NCBI RefSeq assembly: GCF_017353175.1
Contig: NZ_JAFMYW010000002.1
Location: 372,001-436,000 of the forward strand
DNA from: Fibrella forsythiae
GTDB lineage: Bacteria > Bacteroidota > Bacteroidia > Cytophagales > Spirosomataceae
Reading direction: 5' to 3'
Length of the DNA: 64,000 nucleotides
The notes below the pieces were generated by a model. It was not told the origin of the DNA. It searched no databases and saw nothing but the letters and a program-made list of their open reading frames with translations. Positions within the stretch are counted from its first letter, which is position 1. The number at the start of each line of letters is the position of its first letter. Shown here one piece after another: positions 16,559 to 26,819 of the stretch. Both the position numbers and the translations under genes were made by a program.

Positions 16559-19500
16559 ATGTTTAGTAAATTCATACGCAGGCCTGTATTCGCGATTGTG
16601 ATCTCGGTCATGATCGTGTTTATTGGTGTACTGGCTATCAAGAAATTGCCTATTTCGCAGTTCCCTGATATTGCCCCGACAACCGTCAATATATTTATTG
16701 CGTATCCTGGTTCCAGCGCCGACGTGTTGGTAAAATCGACGTTGATTACCCTGGAACAGGCTATCAATGGGGTGCAGGACATGCGCTACATCGCTACCGA
16801 TGCAACCAGTGCGGGTGAGGCAACTCTGCGTATCATTTTCGAGCCCGGCACTGACCCGAACGATGCCGTTATCCGGGTGAAAACGCGGGTTGACCAGGTG
16901 ATGCCGCTGCTGCCCGAACTGGTACAGCGCGAAGGCGTTATCATCACGCCCATTCAGCCCAGTATGCTGATGTACGTCAATCTCTATTCGAAGGATAAGA
17001 GCATTGACGAGAAATTCCTGTTCAACTACGCTACCGTGAAAATGATCCCTGAAATTCAGCGGACCAAAGGGGTAGCACGGGCGCAGATTCTGGGTAGCCG
17101 CCGGTACGCCATGCGCGTTTGGCTGAATCCCGAGCGCATGCGGGCCTATAACGTCTCGACTGAGGAGGTGATGAAGGCCATTGGCGAGCAAAGCATCATT
17201 GGGCGCCCCGGCCGGATTGGGCAAAGTTCGGGTATTGCGGCTCAGTCGCTGGAATACGTGCTGACCTATAAAGGGCGGTACAACAAGCCGGAAGAGTACG
17301 AAAGCATCATTGTCCGGGCCAACTCGGAAGGGGAAAGCATTCACCTGCGGGATATTGCCCGCGTTGAACTGGGTAGTGAATTCTTCGATATCTACTCCAA
17401 TCTGGACGGTCACGCGTCGGCGGCTATCGTGTTACGGCAGAACTACGGAAGTAACGCCAGTGACGTAATTGAGGAAGTGAAGAAGAAACTGGAGGTGATG
17501 AAAACGTCGTTCCCTCCAGGCGTAGACTATAAAATAAGCTACGACGTATCCAACTTCCTGGATGCGTCTATCGAGCAAGTAATCGACACCCTGCGCGATG
17601 CGTTCCTGCTGGTAGCCTTAGTCGTATTTATCTTCCTGGGCGACTGGCGGTCTACGCTGATTCCGATTCTGGCGGTGCCGGTGTCGCTGGTCGGGGCCTT
17701 CTTTGTCATACAGGCGTTCGGGCTATCCATCAACCTGATTACGCTCTTTGCTTTGGTACTGGCCATCGGTATTGTGGTCGATGATGCCATCGTGGTGGTG
17801 GAAGCGGTACATGCCAAGATGGAGGAGAAGCCGTATCTGACGCCTTTTGGGGCGGTCAAGCAGGTACTTAGTGAGATCAGCGGTGCCATTATCGCCATTA
17901 CGCTGGTGATGGTGTCGGTGTTCCTGCCGATCTCGTTCATGACGGGTCCCGTAGGTACGTTCTACCGCCAGTTCTCGATCACCATGGCCAGCTCCATCGT
18001 GATTTCGGCCCTGATCGCCTTAACACTGACACCGGTGTTATGCGCCATGTTGTTGAAAAACCATCATGGCCATGTGCAGAAGAAAAACCTGCTGACCAAA
18101 GCGCTCGACAGTTTCAACCGGGGCTTCGATAAACTCACTGGTCGGTACGTGAGCCTGCTCCGATTAATTGCCAGCCGCCGCGTGGTTACGTTCCTGATTC
18201 TGATTGGTTTCTGCGTGGGTATTGCCTACGAGAATAAGGTGTTACCAGCCGGTTTTATTCCGAACGAAGACCAGAGCACGATCTACGCGATCATTCAAAC
18301 GCCACCGGGTTCAACGCTCGAAAAAACGAACGAGGTATCACGTCGGCTTCAGAAGATTTGCGAAGAAGTGCCGGGCATCGAATCGATCTCCTCACTGGCT
18401 GGATACGAGATCATGACCGAGGGTCGTGGCTCCAACGCAGGTACGTGTCTGATCAACCTTAAACCCTGGTCTGATCGCGACAAGAACGTGAAAGAGATCA
18501 TGGAAGAGTTGGAAGAGAAATCAAGAAACCTCGGCGCGACAGTCGAATTTTTCGAGCCACCAGCAATCCCCGGATTTGGTACGTCGGGCGGTTTTTCAAT
18601 GCGTCTGCTCGATAAAAATACCGACACGGATTACAGCGAGTTCGATAAAATAAACAAGCAGTTCATGGAGAACCTGGGCAAGCGCAAAGAGCTGGCTGGC
18701 CTGTTTACGTTTTTCGCCGCTAATTATCCGCAGTACGAACTGGAAATCGACAATAACCTGGCCATGCAGAAAGGCGTGTCTATCGGAAAAGCGATGGATA
18801 ACCTGAACATCATGATCGGTAGTACCTACGAACAGGGCTTCATTAAGTACAACCAGTTCTTTAAAGTATACGTACAGTCTGACCCAAGTTTCAGACGGCT
18901 GCCCTCTGATCTGCTGAAGTTGTACGTGAAAAACGACGCGGGCGAAATGGTGCCTTACTCGGCCTTCATGAAGCTGAAAAAAGGGCAGGGACCGAACGAG
19001 ATTACCCGGTTCAACCTGTACAATTCAGCCGCCATTCAGGGCTTGCCCGCCAAAGGATTCACGACGGCCGACGCTATTACGGCTATCCGGGAAGTGGCCG
19101 CCAAGACGTTGCCGAAAGGGTATGACATTGCCTTCGAAGGGCTGTCATACGATGAATCGATTCGGGGTAATGAGTCGCTGTACGTGTTCCTGATCGTGTT
19201 GGCCTTCGTATACATGGTATTGGCGGCACAGTACGAAAGCTTCATCATTCCCTTGGCCGTGGTGTTCTCGCTGCCTGTTGGGGTGTTCGGCTCGTTCCTG
19301 CTGCTGAAGCTCATGGGCCTGGAGAACAACATCTACGCCCAGATCGGCCTCATCATGCTGGTTGGTCTGCTGGGTAAAAACGCCGTACTGATCGTGGAGT
19401 TTGCCGTGCAGAAACGCCAGCAGGGTGAAACCATTCTGAACGCCGCCATCGAAGGGGCCAGGGTTCGTTTCCGCCCGATCCTGATGACATCGTTCGCGTT

Positions 19501-19762
19501 CGTGGCTGGTCTGATTCCCCTGATCACGGCAACGGGCGCCGGGGCTATCGGTAACCGGACCATTGGTGCCTCGGCCCTGGGCGGTATGATGTTCGGTACC
19601 ATTTTCGGGGTCATCATCATTCCGGGCCTGTACTACATATTCGGTAGCCTGGCCGATGGTCGGAAGATGATCCGGGATGAAGAAAATGAGCCATTGACCG
19701 AAAACCTGGTTCATCAGTTAGACGATTTCCCTGAAACAGAAGAAACTCCTAATCATGTTTAA
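16559..19762 (+). CDS. RND multidrug efflux transporter, HAE1 family
   Basis: The 1067-residue protein has the AcrB-type architecture: N-terminal transmembrane helix (FIRRPVFAIVISVMIVFIGV), two large periplasmic loops and twelve helices overall. Proton-relay residues are present: the two Asp in GIVVDDAIVVVEAVHAKM of TM4 and the Lys in GLLGKNAVLIVEFA of TM10. It should export hydrophobic compounds by proton exchange as a trimer. It is slightly longer than AcrB (1049) because of an acidic C-terminal tail (ENEPLTENLVHQLDDFPETE). Its stop overlaps the start of the channel gene by 8 bp, indicating coupled translation. Confidence 0.97.
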   Translation: MFSKFIRRPVFAIVISVMIVFIGVLAIKKLPISQFPDIAPTTVNIFIAYPGSSADVLVKSTLITLEQAINGVQDMRYIATDATSAGEATLRIIFEPGTDPNDAVIRVKTRVDQVMPLLPELVQREGVIITPIQPSMLMYVNLYSKDKSIDEKFLFNYATVKMIPEIQRTKGVARAQILGSRRYAMRVWLNPERMRAYNVSTEEVMKAIGEQSIIGRPGRIGQSSGIAAQSLEYVLTYKGRYNKPEEYESIIVRANSEGESIHLRDIARVELGSEFFDIYSNLDGHASAAIVLRQNYGSNASDVIEEVKKKLEVMKTSFPPGVDYKISYDVSNFLDASIEQVIDTLRDAFLLVALVVFIFLGDWRSTLIPILAVPVSLVGAFFVIQAFGLSINLITLFALVLAIGIVVDDAIVVVEAVHAKMEEKPYLTPFGAVKQVLSEISGAIIAITLVMVSVFLPISFMTGPVGTFYRQFSITMASSIVISALIALTLTPVLCAMLLKNHHGHVQKKNLLTKALDSFNRGFDKLTGRYVSLLRLIASRRVVTFLILIGFCVGIAYENKVLPAGFIPNEDQSTIYAIIQTPPGSTLEKTNEVSRRLQKICEEVPGIESISSLAGYEIMTEGRGSNAGTCLINLKPWSDRDKNVKEIMEELEEKSRNLGATVEFFEPPAIPGFGTSGGFSMRLLDKNTDTDYSEFDKINKQFMENLGKRKELAGLFTFFAANYPQYELEIDNNLAMQKGVSIGKAMDNLNIMIGSTYEQGFIKYNQFFKVYVQSDPSFRRLPSDLLKLYVKNDAGEMVPYSAFMKLKKGQGPNEITRFNLYNSAAIQGLPAKGFTTADAITAIREVAAKTLPKGYDIAFEGLSYDESIRGNESLYVFLIVLAFVYMVLAAQYESFIIPLAVVFSLPVGVFGSFLLLKLMGLENNIYAQIGLIMLVGLLGKNAVLIVEFAVQKRQQGETILNAAIEGARVRFRPILMTSFAFVAGLIPLITATGAGAIGNRTIGASALGGMMFGTIFGVIIIPGLYYIFGSLADGRKMIRDEENEPLTENLVHQLDDFPETEETPNHV

Positions 19763-21188
19763 AAAACTCATAACCAGGTGCTTGGGGGTTGCCTGCCTGA
19801 CAGTCGCATTTACGGCCTGCAAAACGCCCGCGCTGATCACCCGAACAGAGAACCGGAACGTACCTGTAAGCTTCGGTACCTCGCAGGACTCGACTAATAC
19901 GGTTAACCGTCGGTGGCGGTCATTTTTCACCGACCCAAACCTGGTAGCGCTGATCGATACCGCCATTCGGAACAACCAGGAACTGAACATCACGGCCCAG
20001 GAAATTCAGATTACCCAGAACGAGATCCGCGCCCGGCAGGGTGAATACATGCCTTTTGTGGGGCTACGCGGTGGGGCTGGTGTTGATAAAGTAGGACGCT
20101 ATACCTTGTTGGGGGCTGCCGAGGCAAACTCTGAAATCAGACCGGGTAAAGAAGTGCCTGAGCCGCTGCCCAACTACATGGTGGGGGCGTTTGCCAGCTG
20201 GGAAGTTGATATCTGGCACAAGCTGCGGAACGCCAAAAAAGCCGCGATAAACCGGTATCTGGCCAGCGTAGAAGGCCGGAATTTCACGATCACGAACCTG
20301 ATCTCCGAGATCGCTACGTCGTATTACGAGTTGTTGGCGCTGGATAATCAGTTGGCTATCGTGCAGCAGAATATCGAGATTCAGAATAACGCGTTGCGCA
20401 TTGTTCGGTTGCAGAAAGAAGCGACCCGGGTTACCGAACTGGCCGTGCGCCGATTTGAAGCGCAGGTGCTGAACACACAGAATCTTCAGTATGGCCTTCA
20501 GCAGCGGATTATAGAAACCGAGAACCGGATCAATTTCCTGGTTGGTCGTTACCCGCAGACCGTTGCCCGGAATTCGGCGGCGTTCAACACGATGGTGCCT
20601 GATAGTATTCGGGTGGGGATTCCGTCGCAATTGCTGGCCAACCGCCCCGATATCCGGCGGGCTGAGCAGGAATTGGCAGCGGCGAAGCTGGATGTACAGG
20701 TAGCCAAAGCGCGTTTTTACCCATCGTTGGCTATTTCGGCGGGCATCGGTTATCAGGCCTTTAACCCGGCTTATTTCCTGAAGACGCCCGAGTCGTTGAT
20801 CATGTCGCTGGCGGGTGATCTGGCGGCTCCGTTGGTCAACAAAAACGCGATCATCGCTACCTACAACAGTGCCAATGCGCGGCAGATTCAGGCGGTGTTC
20901 AACTACGAGCGGACGATCCTGAATGCGTACATCGAGGTGGCCAACCAGCTCTCGAACATCAGCAATCTGGAAAAGAGCTATAGCGTAAAAACGCGGGAGG
21001 TGCAGGCCTTAACACAGTCGATCGACATCTCGAACACGCTCTTCAACTCGGCCCGGGCTGAATACACTGAAGTGTTGTTTACCCAACGCGATGCGCTGGA
21101 TGCACGTTTTGACCTGGTTGAAACCAAAATGCGGCAGCTGACGGCCACGGTCAATATTTACCGGGCTCTGGGCGGCGGCTGGCAGTAA
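19755..21188 (+). CDS. RND outer-membrane channel lipoprotein, NodT/OprM family
   Basis: This TolC-like channel of 477 residues opens with a lipoprotein signal (LGVACLTVAFTAC). It has the two tandem outer-membrane efflux repeats, including FASWEVDIWHKLRNAKKAA, the NodT-family marker LLANRPDIRRAEQELAAA, and ARFYPSLAISAGIGY. A homotrimer forms the outer-membrane duct of the pump. It is the last gene of the efflux operon, which closes with the hairpin at 21202-21268. Confidence 0.96.
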   Translation: MFKKLITRCLGVACLTVAFTACKTPALITRTENRNVPVSFGTSQDSTNTVNRRWRSFFTDPNLVALIDTAIRNNQELNITAQEIQITQNEIRARQGEYMPFVGLRGGAGVDKVGRYTLLGAAEANSEIRPGKEVPEPLPNYMVGAFASWEVDIWHKLRNAKKAAINRYLASVEGRNFTITNLISEIATSYYELLALDNQLAIVQQNIEIQNNALRIVRLQKEATRVTELAVRRFEAQVLNTQNLQYGLQQRIIETENRINFLVGRYPQTVARNSAAFNTMVPDSIRVGIPSQLLANRPDIRRAEQELAAAKLDVQVAKARFYPSLAISAGIGYQAFNPAYFLKTPESLIMSLAGDLAAPLVNKNAIIATYNSANARQIQAVFNYERTILNAYIEVANQLSNISNLEKSYSVKTREVQALTQSIDISNTLFNSARAEYTEVLFTQRDALDARFDLVETKMRQLTATVNIYRALGGGWQ

Positions 21189-21201
21189 AAAAGTAGTGGA
21201 T

Positions 21202-21268
21202 AAAAAACGGGCAGGCCCGGCTTGATCGCTCACCAGTAGCGTGATCAAGCCGGGCCTGCCCGTTTTTT
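21202..21268. terminator. Long bidirectional terminator
   Basis: Perfect 26-bp arms (21202-21227 and 21243-21268) enclose a 15-nt loop. Six As open the left arm and six Ts close the right. It separates the convergent efflux operon and the giant secreted protein gene. Confidence 0.92.
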
Positions 21269-21312
21269 GTCGCTGAACCGACCGGTCAGGTACGTTCAGC
21301 CCGCATTAGTTG

Positions 21313-24300
21313 TTACTGACTTAGCTGAATTTTTCCGTTGGCAATGTAAATTACCTTGCCGGGTAGGTTGATGGTTAAATTCAATGCACTACCGCTGTAA
21401 TTAGCTGGCACCACCACCGTATGGGTGATGGTAACGGCATCGGTGGCCGTCGGAACCCGACCGGCCGACCAGGTTGCCGGGTCTGACCATAAACCGTTGG
21501 TAACGGTAGACATACCCACGCAATTTGTTGCGTCTGAAACGATCGGTATCGACTTGGTAGCCGAACAGCCATTGCTCGTCGCTGTCACCGAATAGGTACC
21601 GGCGGCATTGACCACCGCAGACGTAGCTGTTGGGCTTTGGCTGACTACACCCGGACCGGCGAACAGGTAGGTACTGGTTGACCCACCGCCCGTTTGAGTA
21701 GCAGTCAGCGTCAGGCTGGTTTGGGTGCAGGTCAGTGTTGTGCCTGGCCCGGCCGACAGCGTAACGCTATAAGAGGAACAGCCAGTGGTGAAGCTAAACA
21801 GCCCATTGGTTAGCAGGCCGGGAAATTGCCCGCTGAGACCGTCGATAAACGTACCTGCGTCGGCGCGAAGGGCATACCCCGTGTTGGCCGACAGGGGCTG
21901 GCCGGGGGTGATAATCCAGGTAGTACCGGTGCCGCTTACCTGTGTGCTGCTCACCGCAATCGTTTCAACAGGGGTATTATCGGCGATGCGCACCAGCACC
22001 AGATTGCCGGTCCCTTTCGTTACCGACTGGTCGAAGACCAGCGTGAGGCTGGTGGTGGCCGAAACGCCGGTCGCTGTGTTGACGGGGGTAGTAGCAATCA
22101 GGGCGGGCGCGGCACTGCGGCTCAACACCAGTTGCCCGAATGTGGTAATACCACTGCCCGGAAACCGGACATCGCCCGTTGGGGAACCCGTGGCCAGGTT
22201 GGCCGGTACATTGCTGACTAGCCAGTTGGCGATGTGGCTGTTCTGCGTACGCTCGTAAAGTCGCTGGCTGCCGGGACTACCCAAGTCAGAAATCGGCACG
22301 TTAACGTTATTGAACGTTAATGACACCAATGGCGAGAAGGCTTTAGTCGTGCCCCAGTTTCTGACAATCCAGTAGTTGTTACCAACCGAAGCCGAAGGGG
22401 GCAGGTAGGGTTTTTCGAGCAACCGGTAGGCCGTGACCGCACCGGCGGCATACGTACCTGAGGCTGGCATGTCGAGGGTTAGGCCCACGCTGGTGAATGA
22501 TTTCGGGCCTGCCGACGCTACCGAACTCATGGTTTCGCTGACCCCACCGCTAAACGGCCCCGTTGATTCGACCCGGCTGACGGCACTACCCTGAAAACTG
22601 GCGTCGCGAGTACCCACGCGATCATAGATGAGGGTAGATGTAGATGCTTCGTTGAACTGGTAATACGTGAGCAGGTCGGAGTCGGTTTGGGCAGGGTAGT
22701 GCGGGTTATTTTTGGTCAGGTGCATCATCCGCCTGATCTCGTCGTCAGTCAGAGCACGTTTATAGATAGCTACCTCGTCGATGTCGCCGATAAAGGTCCG
22801 GTACCATTCGGCTCCGGCCATCGAGCCGATAGTTACATTGCCGGTGAAGGAGACTGGCGCTACGGTTCGGCCGGTGTGGGTGGCACGAACGCCATCTTTC
22901 ACTATCGAAATAGCGTTGGGCTGTACTACCAGTGCCACGTGGGTCCAGATGTTTGGTTTCAGATAAAGCCCCGAATTATACCACCAATCGCCATTAGGGT
23001 GATGATACCCAATCTGCGTGCTATCGGCATTGACGTCTTTCAGGTTCAGGTGCACCGAGCCAGTTGTGGTACTTAGCGAGAGCATCCCCGCGAAGTTCAC
23101 CTGCGCCCCGTTCATTTTCACCCAGGCCATCATGGTGTAGGCATTGGTGCTGGCTACGCTGGGAACAGGCGCCCGCAGGTAGTTGTTCTGGGCCGTAATC
23201 TGCAACGCTTGCCCGCGCAGCGTATCGGGACTGCAAAGCACAGCCGATACCGAAATGAAGTCGGTAAGCGTCTGGGTCGAACTGATGCCGTTGGCATCGG
23301 TGACGGTAAGTGACACATCATAAACACCCGGACTGTTATACACTACTTTCGGGTTTTCGGCTGTCGACGTAGCGGGCGTGCCCCCTTCAAACGTCCAGGC
23401 ATATTGAATACCGGTGGTGCCTTCGTAGGCCGAATAATCCCGGAAATAAAGCGTATCGCGACACGTACCCGCGCTGGTTTTGTCTACTGAAATAAGGGCG
23501 TCGGCGGTTGTGGTAAAGGCCAGCGGATGCTCGAAAGCTCCCCGCGATGTACCCATACGGTAGGCTTTTTTGTCGGGTACTACATAAGCCGAGGTAACGT
23601 ACCCCATCATGGGCAACCCGGTTCCCAGCATCGACCAGGTGCTCATCGTATTGTCGCGGTACCAGATGCCGCCGCCATTGGTGCTCACATACACGCCCCC
23701 GTTCGTACCCCGCTGCATGGTGATGTTCGAGGTCGCCGGTGAGGGTAGGCCAGTACTGTAGTTGACCCAGCTAGTGCCGCCATCGGTCGATTTGAGCACT
23801 TTACAGGTCGTTTGTACCTGCCCGTAACTGAGCCACACCACCGAGCCATCCTGACTCACTTCCAGGTCGGAGATGTTGGTTTTGCCATCCGTCACGGTGC
23901 TGCTGGGTGTTATTTTGGTGAAGGTGCTGGCCCCGTCGGTGCTTTTGTAAATGTCTTTGTTGTTGGTCAGCACGAAGAAAATCGATGGGTTCCGCAACGG
24001 TTGTTTTACCCGCGTGATGGTCTCCGGAAAGGTATAGAGCGAACCAGCCAATGACGTCATGTTGTCGTTGGAGAGCAACAAAACGTTGTCGTTGATCGGG
24101 TACGATTTTCCGTAGATATTGGGATGGACGGCGTGGTACTTCAGCGCCGTAATTGAATTGTTATCGATCGAATACGATTTGTCGTAGGCGGCCTCCTTGG
24201 TCACCATCCGGTATTTCCGGTACACGTCCATGGCATAGATCCAGCGGGGCTGCACCGGGTTGATGGTCAGGTCTTTCGAGTCGGCACCCCCATCATGTTC

Positions 24301-26007
24301 CCACCCCCCGTCGCCATCGAACCAGCGTACTTCCGTGGGGCCGTGATCATCCCCGGCGGCAATCACGTCGCCTTTAAAGGCTGAACTGAAACCCCACAGG
24401 TCGATGCCGCTGATCCACTCGCCGGTGGGCTGAATGGTCGCCATGCCATCTTTCGAGATATAGTTTCCGCCGTCCGACGCAATCAGCAACAGGTTACCCA
24501 CACTGACCAGATACCGCACATCGGAGTGTACGTAGTTGACGCAGCTACTATAGCCGGGGTTATTGGTAGAAAAGGTCAACCCGCCGTTGGTCGATTTATG
24601 CACCTCGCCCGACGCATAACCGCCCAGATACATCACCGTTGAGTCGGTTACCGACACGGTGCAGTCGTCGAGCAAATGGCCAACCGCCGGATAGGCAATA
24701 GCCTGGAGCAGATCGCCGGAGGTGCTGTACTTCACAATGCCTTTGGTGGTGCCAATAGTAGTGCTGCTGCCCAGATCCTGAAACAAATTGAACAGGTAAA
24801 TCTTATCGGGAGCCGCTGGCGATAGCTCCATTTTAACCGGTCCGTTCGTCGTGGTCTGGGTGACGCCATTCACGACCCGACTGCCCGGAATCAGTACCGA
24901 CCAGGTTTGCCCGTAATCCGTAGACACATGAACGGCGATGCGGTTGGTTGTCGCTTCGCGGGCCGCCAGATACACGACATTGTTGCTGACGGGGTGAAAA
25001 CTCAGGCCGGCAAAATTGTATTTACGCCCTGAAACGCCGATTGTCGAATGCTGCCCCTGGCTGTAGTTGGCCCCACCCGTCGAGTTGTTGAAAACCATTG
25101 TCCAGGTAGCCCCGCCGTCGGTAGTCCGGTAAATTTTTTGCCCGTAACTGGCCAGCAGCATGTTGGCATCGTGGTTCGAAGGCGCTACGAAGTAAGCCCG
25201 TTCGGTGGGTTTCTCCACGTAGTTTAACTCACTCACCAACGACCAGCTATTACCCGCGTTGGTCGATTTGAGCAGGCCCGCATCAGTAGCGGCAAATACC
25301 AGGTTGGCATCGGTCTTCGACGCTTTGATGTCGCCATAATACACGTCGCGGTTGGCATACGTGTTTTTCCCATTCGGGAATTCGGAGTCGGTCAGTTTCC
25401 AGGTAGCCCCCTGATCCTGACTTACCCACAGGCCGCCATACGACTGCCCGGCATACAGATTCTGCGTGTTGTAAGGGTTAATATATACCCGGTCGTTGAA
25501 CCCACCCGACATGGTTGGCTGGTTGGAGCAGCCTTTGTCTTTACCGTGATACGGGCCAATCATGCGCCACGTACCGACCTGATCATTCCAGGTTGGGTAA
25601 GGCGATACGCTGGCCGCCTGCCGGGCATTGGCTTTGGGCGTATTGGCGCGCATGATCGACTGTGTTTCCGTAGGCGATACCGGATCGACCACTACGTTGC
25701 CGTTGGCATCCTGGTAATTCCGGTAGACCTGAAGCCAGCGCATCACGATGCTGCGCTCCTGGCTTTTCTCCAGCCCATGTACCTTAAAAAAATCGTCGTA
25801 TAACCGCTTGACCTTGGTGTAGTTGGGCGTCGGTTTCAGGGTTTCAAGATACCAGTCGGCCGTTTCATGGCTGGTTTTAATAAACTTGACCGGCTGTAAT
25901 TCCTGAGCCTGTGCCAGCCACGCCACGAGCAGAAGGGCAATGGCCAGATAGACTCGTCTGAAGAGGTGACCAGCGAGTGGTTGGCGGGGAATGTGGGCAG
26001 CATTCAT
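21313..26007 (-). CDS. Very large secreted BNR-repeat / PKD / LamG / Ig-like protein
   Basis: This protein is 1564 residues from the ATG at 26007, chosen because it overlaps the upstream stop as ATGA and gives a signal peptide (HLFRRVYLAIALLLVAWLAQA). The layout is as follows. A sortilin/BNR-like propeller region (about 145-825) has repeated S-T-D-G-G-x-T-W motifs such as IYRTTDGGATWTMVF. A PKD domain spans about 840-915 (YAWTFEGGTPATSTAENPKV). A LamG/concanavalin-like domain spans about 940-1090. An SbsA-type Ig-like domain (Big_5) spans about 1300-1400. The C-terminus (LWSDPATWSAGRVPTATDAV and after) is a short beta module, not a recognisable T9SS sorting domain. It is probably a surface or secreted adhesin or hydrolase; no active site can be named. 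Confidence 0.88.
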   Translation of the reverse strand: MNAAHIPRQPLAGHLFRRVYLAIALLLVAWLAQAQELQPVKFIKTSHETADWYLETLKPTPNYTKVKRLYDDFFKVHGLEKSQERSIVMRWLQVYRNYQDANGNVVVDPVSPTETQSIMRANTPKANARQAASVSPYPTWNDQVGTWRMIGPYHGKDKGCSNQPTMSGGFNDRVYINPYNTQNLYAGQSYGGLWVSQDQGATWKLTDSEFPNGKNTYANRDVYYGDIKASKTDANLVFAATDAGLLKSTNAGNSWSLVSELNYVEKPTERAYFVAPSNHDANMLLASYGQKIYRTTDGGATWTMVFNNSTGGANYSQGQHSTIGVSGRKYNFAGLSFHPVSNNVVYLAAREATTNRIAVHVSTDYGQTWSVLIPGSRVVNGVTQTTTNGPVKMELSPAAPDKIYLFNLFQDLGSSTTIGTTKGIVKYSTSGDLLQAIAYPAVGHLLDDCTVSVTDSTVMYLGGYASGEVHKSTNGGLTFSTNNPGYSSCVNYVHSDVRYLVSVGNLLLIASDGGNYISKDGMATIQPTGEWISGIDLWGFSSAFKGDVIAAGDDHGPTEVRWFDGDGGWEHDGGADSKDLTINPVQPRWIYAMDVYRKYRMVTKEAAYDKSYSIDNNSITALKYHAVHPNIYGKSYPINDNVLLLSNDNMTSLAGSLYTFPETITRVKQPLRNPSIFFVLTNNKDIYKSTDGASTFTKITPSSTVTDGKTNISDLEVSQDGSVVWLSYGQVQTTCKVLKSTDGGTSWVNYSTGLPSPATSNITMQRGTNGGVYVSTNGGGIWYRDNTMSTWSMLGTGLPMMGYVTSAYVVPDKKAYRMGTSRGAFEHPLAFTTTADALISVDKTSAGTCRDTLYFRDYSAYEGTTGIQYAWTFEGGTPATSTAENPKVVYNSPGVYDVSLTVTDANGISSTQTLTDFISVSAVLCSPDTLRGQALQITAQNNYLRAPVPSVASTNAYTMMAWVKMNGAQVNFAGMLSLSTTTGSVHLNLKDVNADSTQIGYHHPNGDWWYNSGLYLKPNIWTHVALVVQPNAISIVKDGVRATHTGRTVAPVSFTGNVTIGSMAGAEWYRTFIGDIDEVAIYKRALTDDEIRRMMHLTKNNPHYPAQTDSDLLTYYQFNEASTSTLIYDRVGTRDASFQGSAVSRVESTGPFSGGVSETMSSVASAGPKSFTSVGLTLDMPASGTYAAGAVTAYRLLEKPYLPPSASVGNNYWIVRNWGTTKAFSPLVSLTFNNVNVPISDLGSPGSQRLYERTQNSHIANWLVSNVPANLATGSPTGDVRFPGSGITTFGQLVLSRSAAPALIATTPVNTATGVSATTSLTLVFDQSVTKGTGNLVLVRIADNTPVETIAVSSTQVSGTGTTWIITPGQPLSANTGYALRADAGTFIDGLSGQFPGLLTNGLFSFTTGCSSYSVTLSAGPGTTLTCTQTSLTLTATQTGGGSTSTYLFAGPGVVSQSPTATSAVVNAAGTYSVTATSNGCSATKSIPIVSDATNCVGMSTVTNGLWSDPATWSAGRVPTATDAVTITHTVVVPANYSGSALNLTINLPGKVIYIANGKIQLSQ

Positions 26008-26441
26008 CGGTAGATCAGTGCAGCACTTATGGGTAAACATGGAGTCGGTGGGCTAATGGTCAGCTGCTGAGCCAGTTGTTTCGCCAGGCAAACGCCGGTT
26101 CTATCTGGATCGTCACTCTGAAAAGTAAAGGTAATAGTACTTAAAAGCATGTCGGCGGCTGATGGCGTATAACTCACTATAACCCGCGCTTCGATAAGCT
26201 GTTGGCTGAACGTACCTGAGCCTGTACTGGTCAGGGTGGCCGATGTGGCGCCTGTTACATCGAGCGTATAACTGACAGGCGATTGAGCGCAGGTCTGAGG
26301 CGAGCTGGCATCAAATGTTAAACTGACCGGCGACTGGCAGGGCAACTGCGCCCATGCGGAACTGGCAACTAGTAGAAGAATAACAATAAATAAGCCTTTA
26401 CAGCCGTCGACTGGCCCTTTCTTGGCTGATACAGTACCCAT
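26004..26441 (-). CDS. Small secreted protein of unknown function, coupled to the giant gene
   Basis: I do not recognise this 145-residue protein. It has a signal peptide (GLFIVILLLVASSAWAQ, cleaved before LPCQSP). A Thr/Ser-rich beta-type region follows, with four cysteines and an Ig-like look (SVSYTLDVTG-type strands, ATLTSTGSGTFSQQL). Its stop overlaps the ATG of the 1564-residue protein (ATGA), so the two are translated together and may form one surface complex. It may alternatively be the separated first domain of that protein. Confidence 0.7.
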   Translation of the reverse strand: MGTVSAKKGPVDGCKGLFIVILLLVASSAWAQLPCQSPVSLTFDASSPQTCAQSPVSYTLDVTGATSATLTSTGSGTFSQQLIEARVIVSYTPSAADMLLSTITFTFQSDDPDRTGVCLAKQLAQQLTISPPTPCLPISAALIYR

Positions 26442-26819
26442 GTTTAACCTCGTAGAAATGCAGGTAGCAGAAAACCGTTCCCTGCACGTGCGGATCGCCG
26501 ATACGAAGCGACGGTAGTTGCCGGACAGAGAAACCCGATTAATGCGAGCAATTCCGGTGCCATTGGCTGAGTAATTATTCTTAATTATGAAAAGACAATA
26601 CAGTTCGATCGTAAATCAGGATTGACTCTGAATTTGTACTTATTAATCCAGCTATCGTTGTGAGATTGGGCGTTGCACACATTTTGTACCAATGATGGAG
26701 TGACTGGTAAAAAAACATCCTGGCCCTAACCAACGCTTCGGAGTCCGTCTGGTTAGGGCCAGGATGTTTTATCAATCCTGCATTGGGCGGGCCTACACCC
26801 CATGGGCGCGTTGAGTACG
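26442..26819. other. Intergenic region between carboxypeptidase and small secreted-protein genes
   Basis: No gene is supported; a short minus-strand frame here overlaps the terminator and lacks any signal or homology. The region contains the terminator at 26712-26770 and an AT-rich stretch (26570-26660) likely to hold the promoter for the gene at 26441. Confidence 0.45.
26712..26770 (-). terminator. Terminator of the carboxypeptidase gene
   Basis: Perfect 21-bp arms (26712-26732 and 26750-26770) enclose a 17-nt loop and are followed on the minus strand by a run of seven Ts. It lies 50 bp after the stop at 26820. Confidence 0.9.

Noticed and set aside
16394-17413. 339-codon minus-strand frame
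   Set aside because: It is antisense to the RND transporter and adaptor genes, which have complete catalytic motifs. The reverse product has no recognisable domain.
26581-26775. Short minus-strand frame between the carboxypeptidase and small secreted-protein genes
   Set aside because: It starts inside the terminator stem and shows no signal, membrane segment or family pattern.
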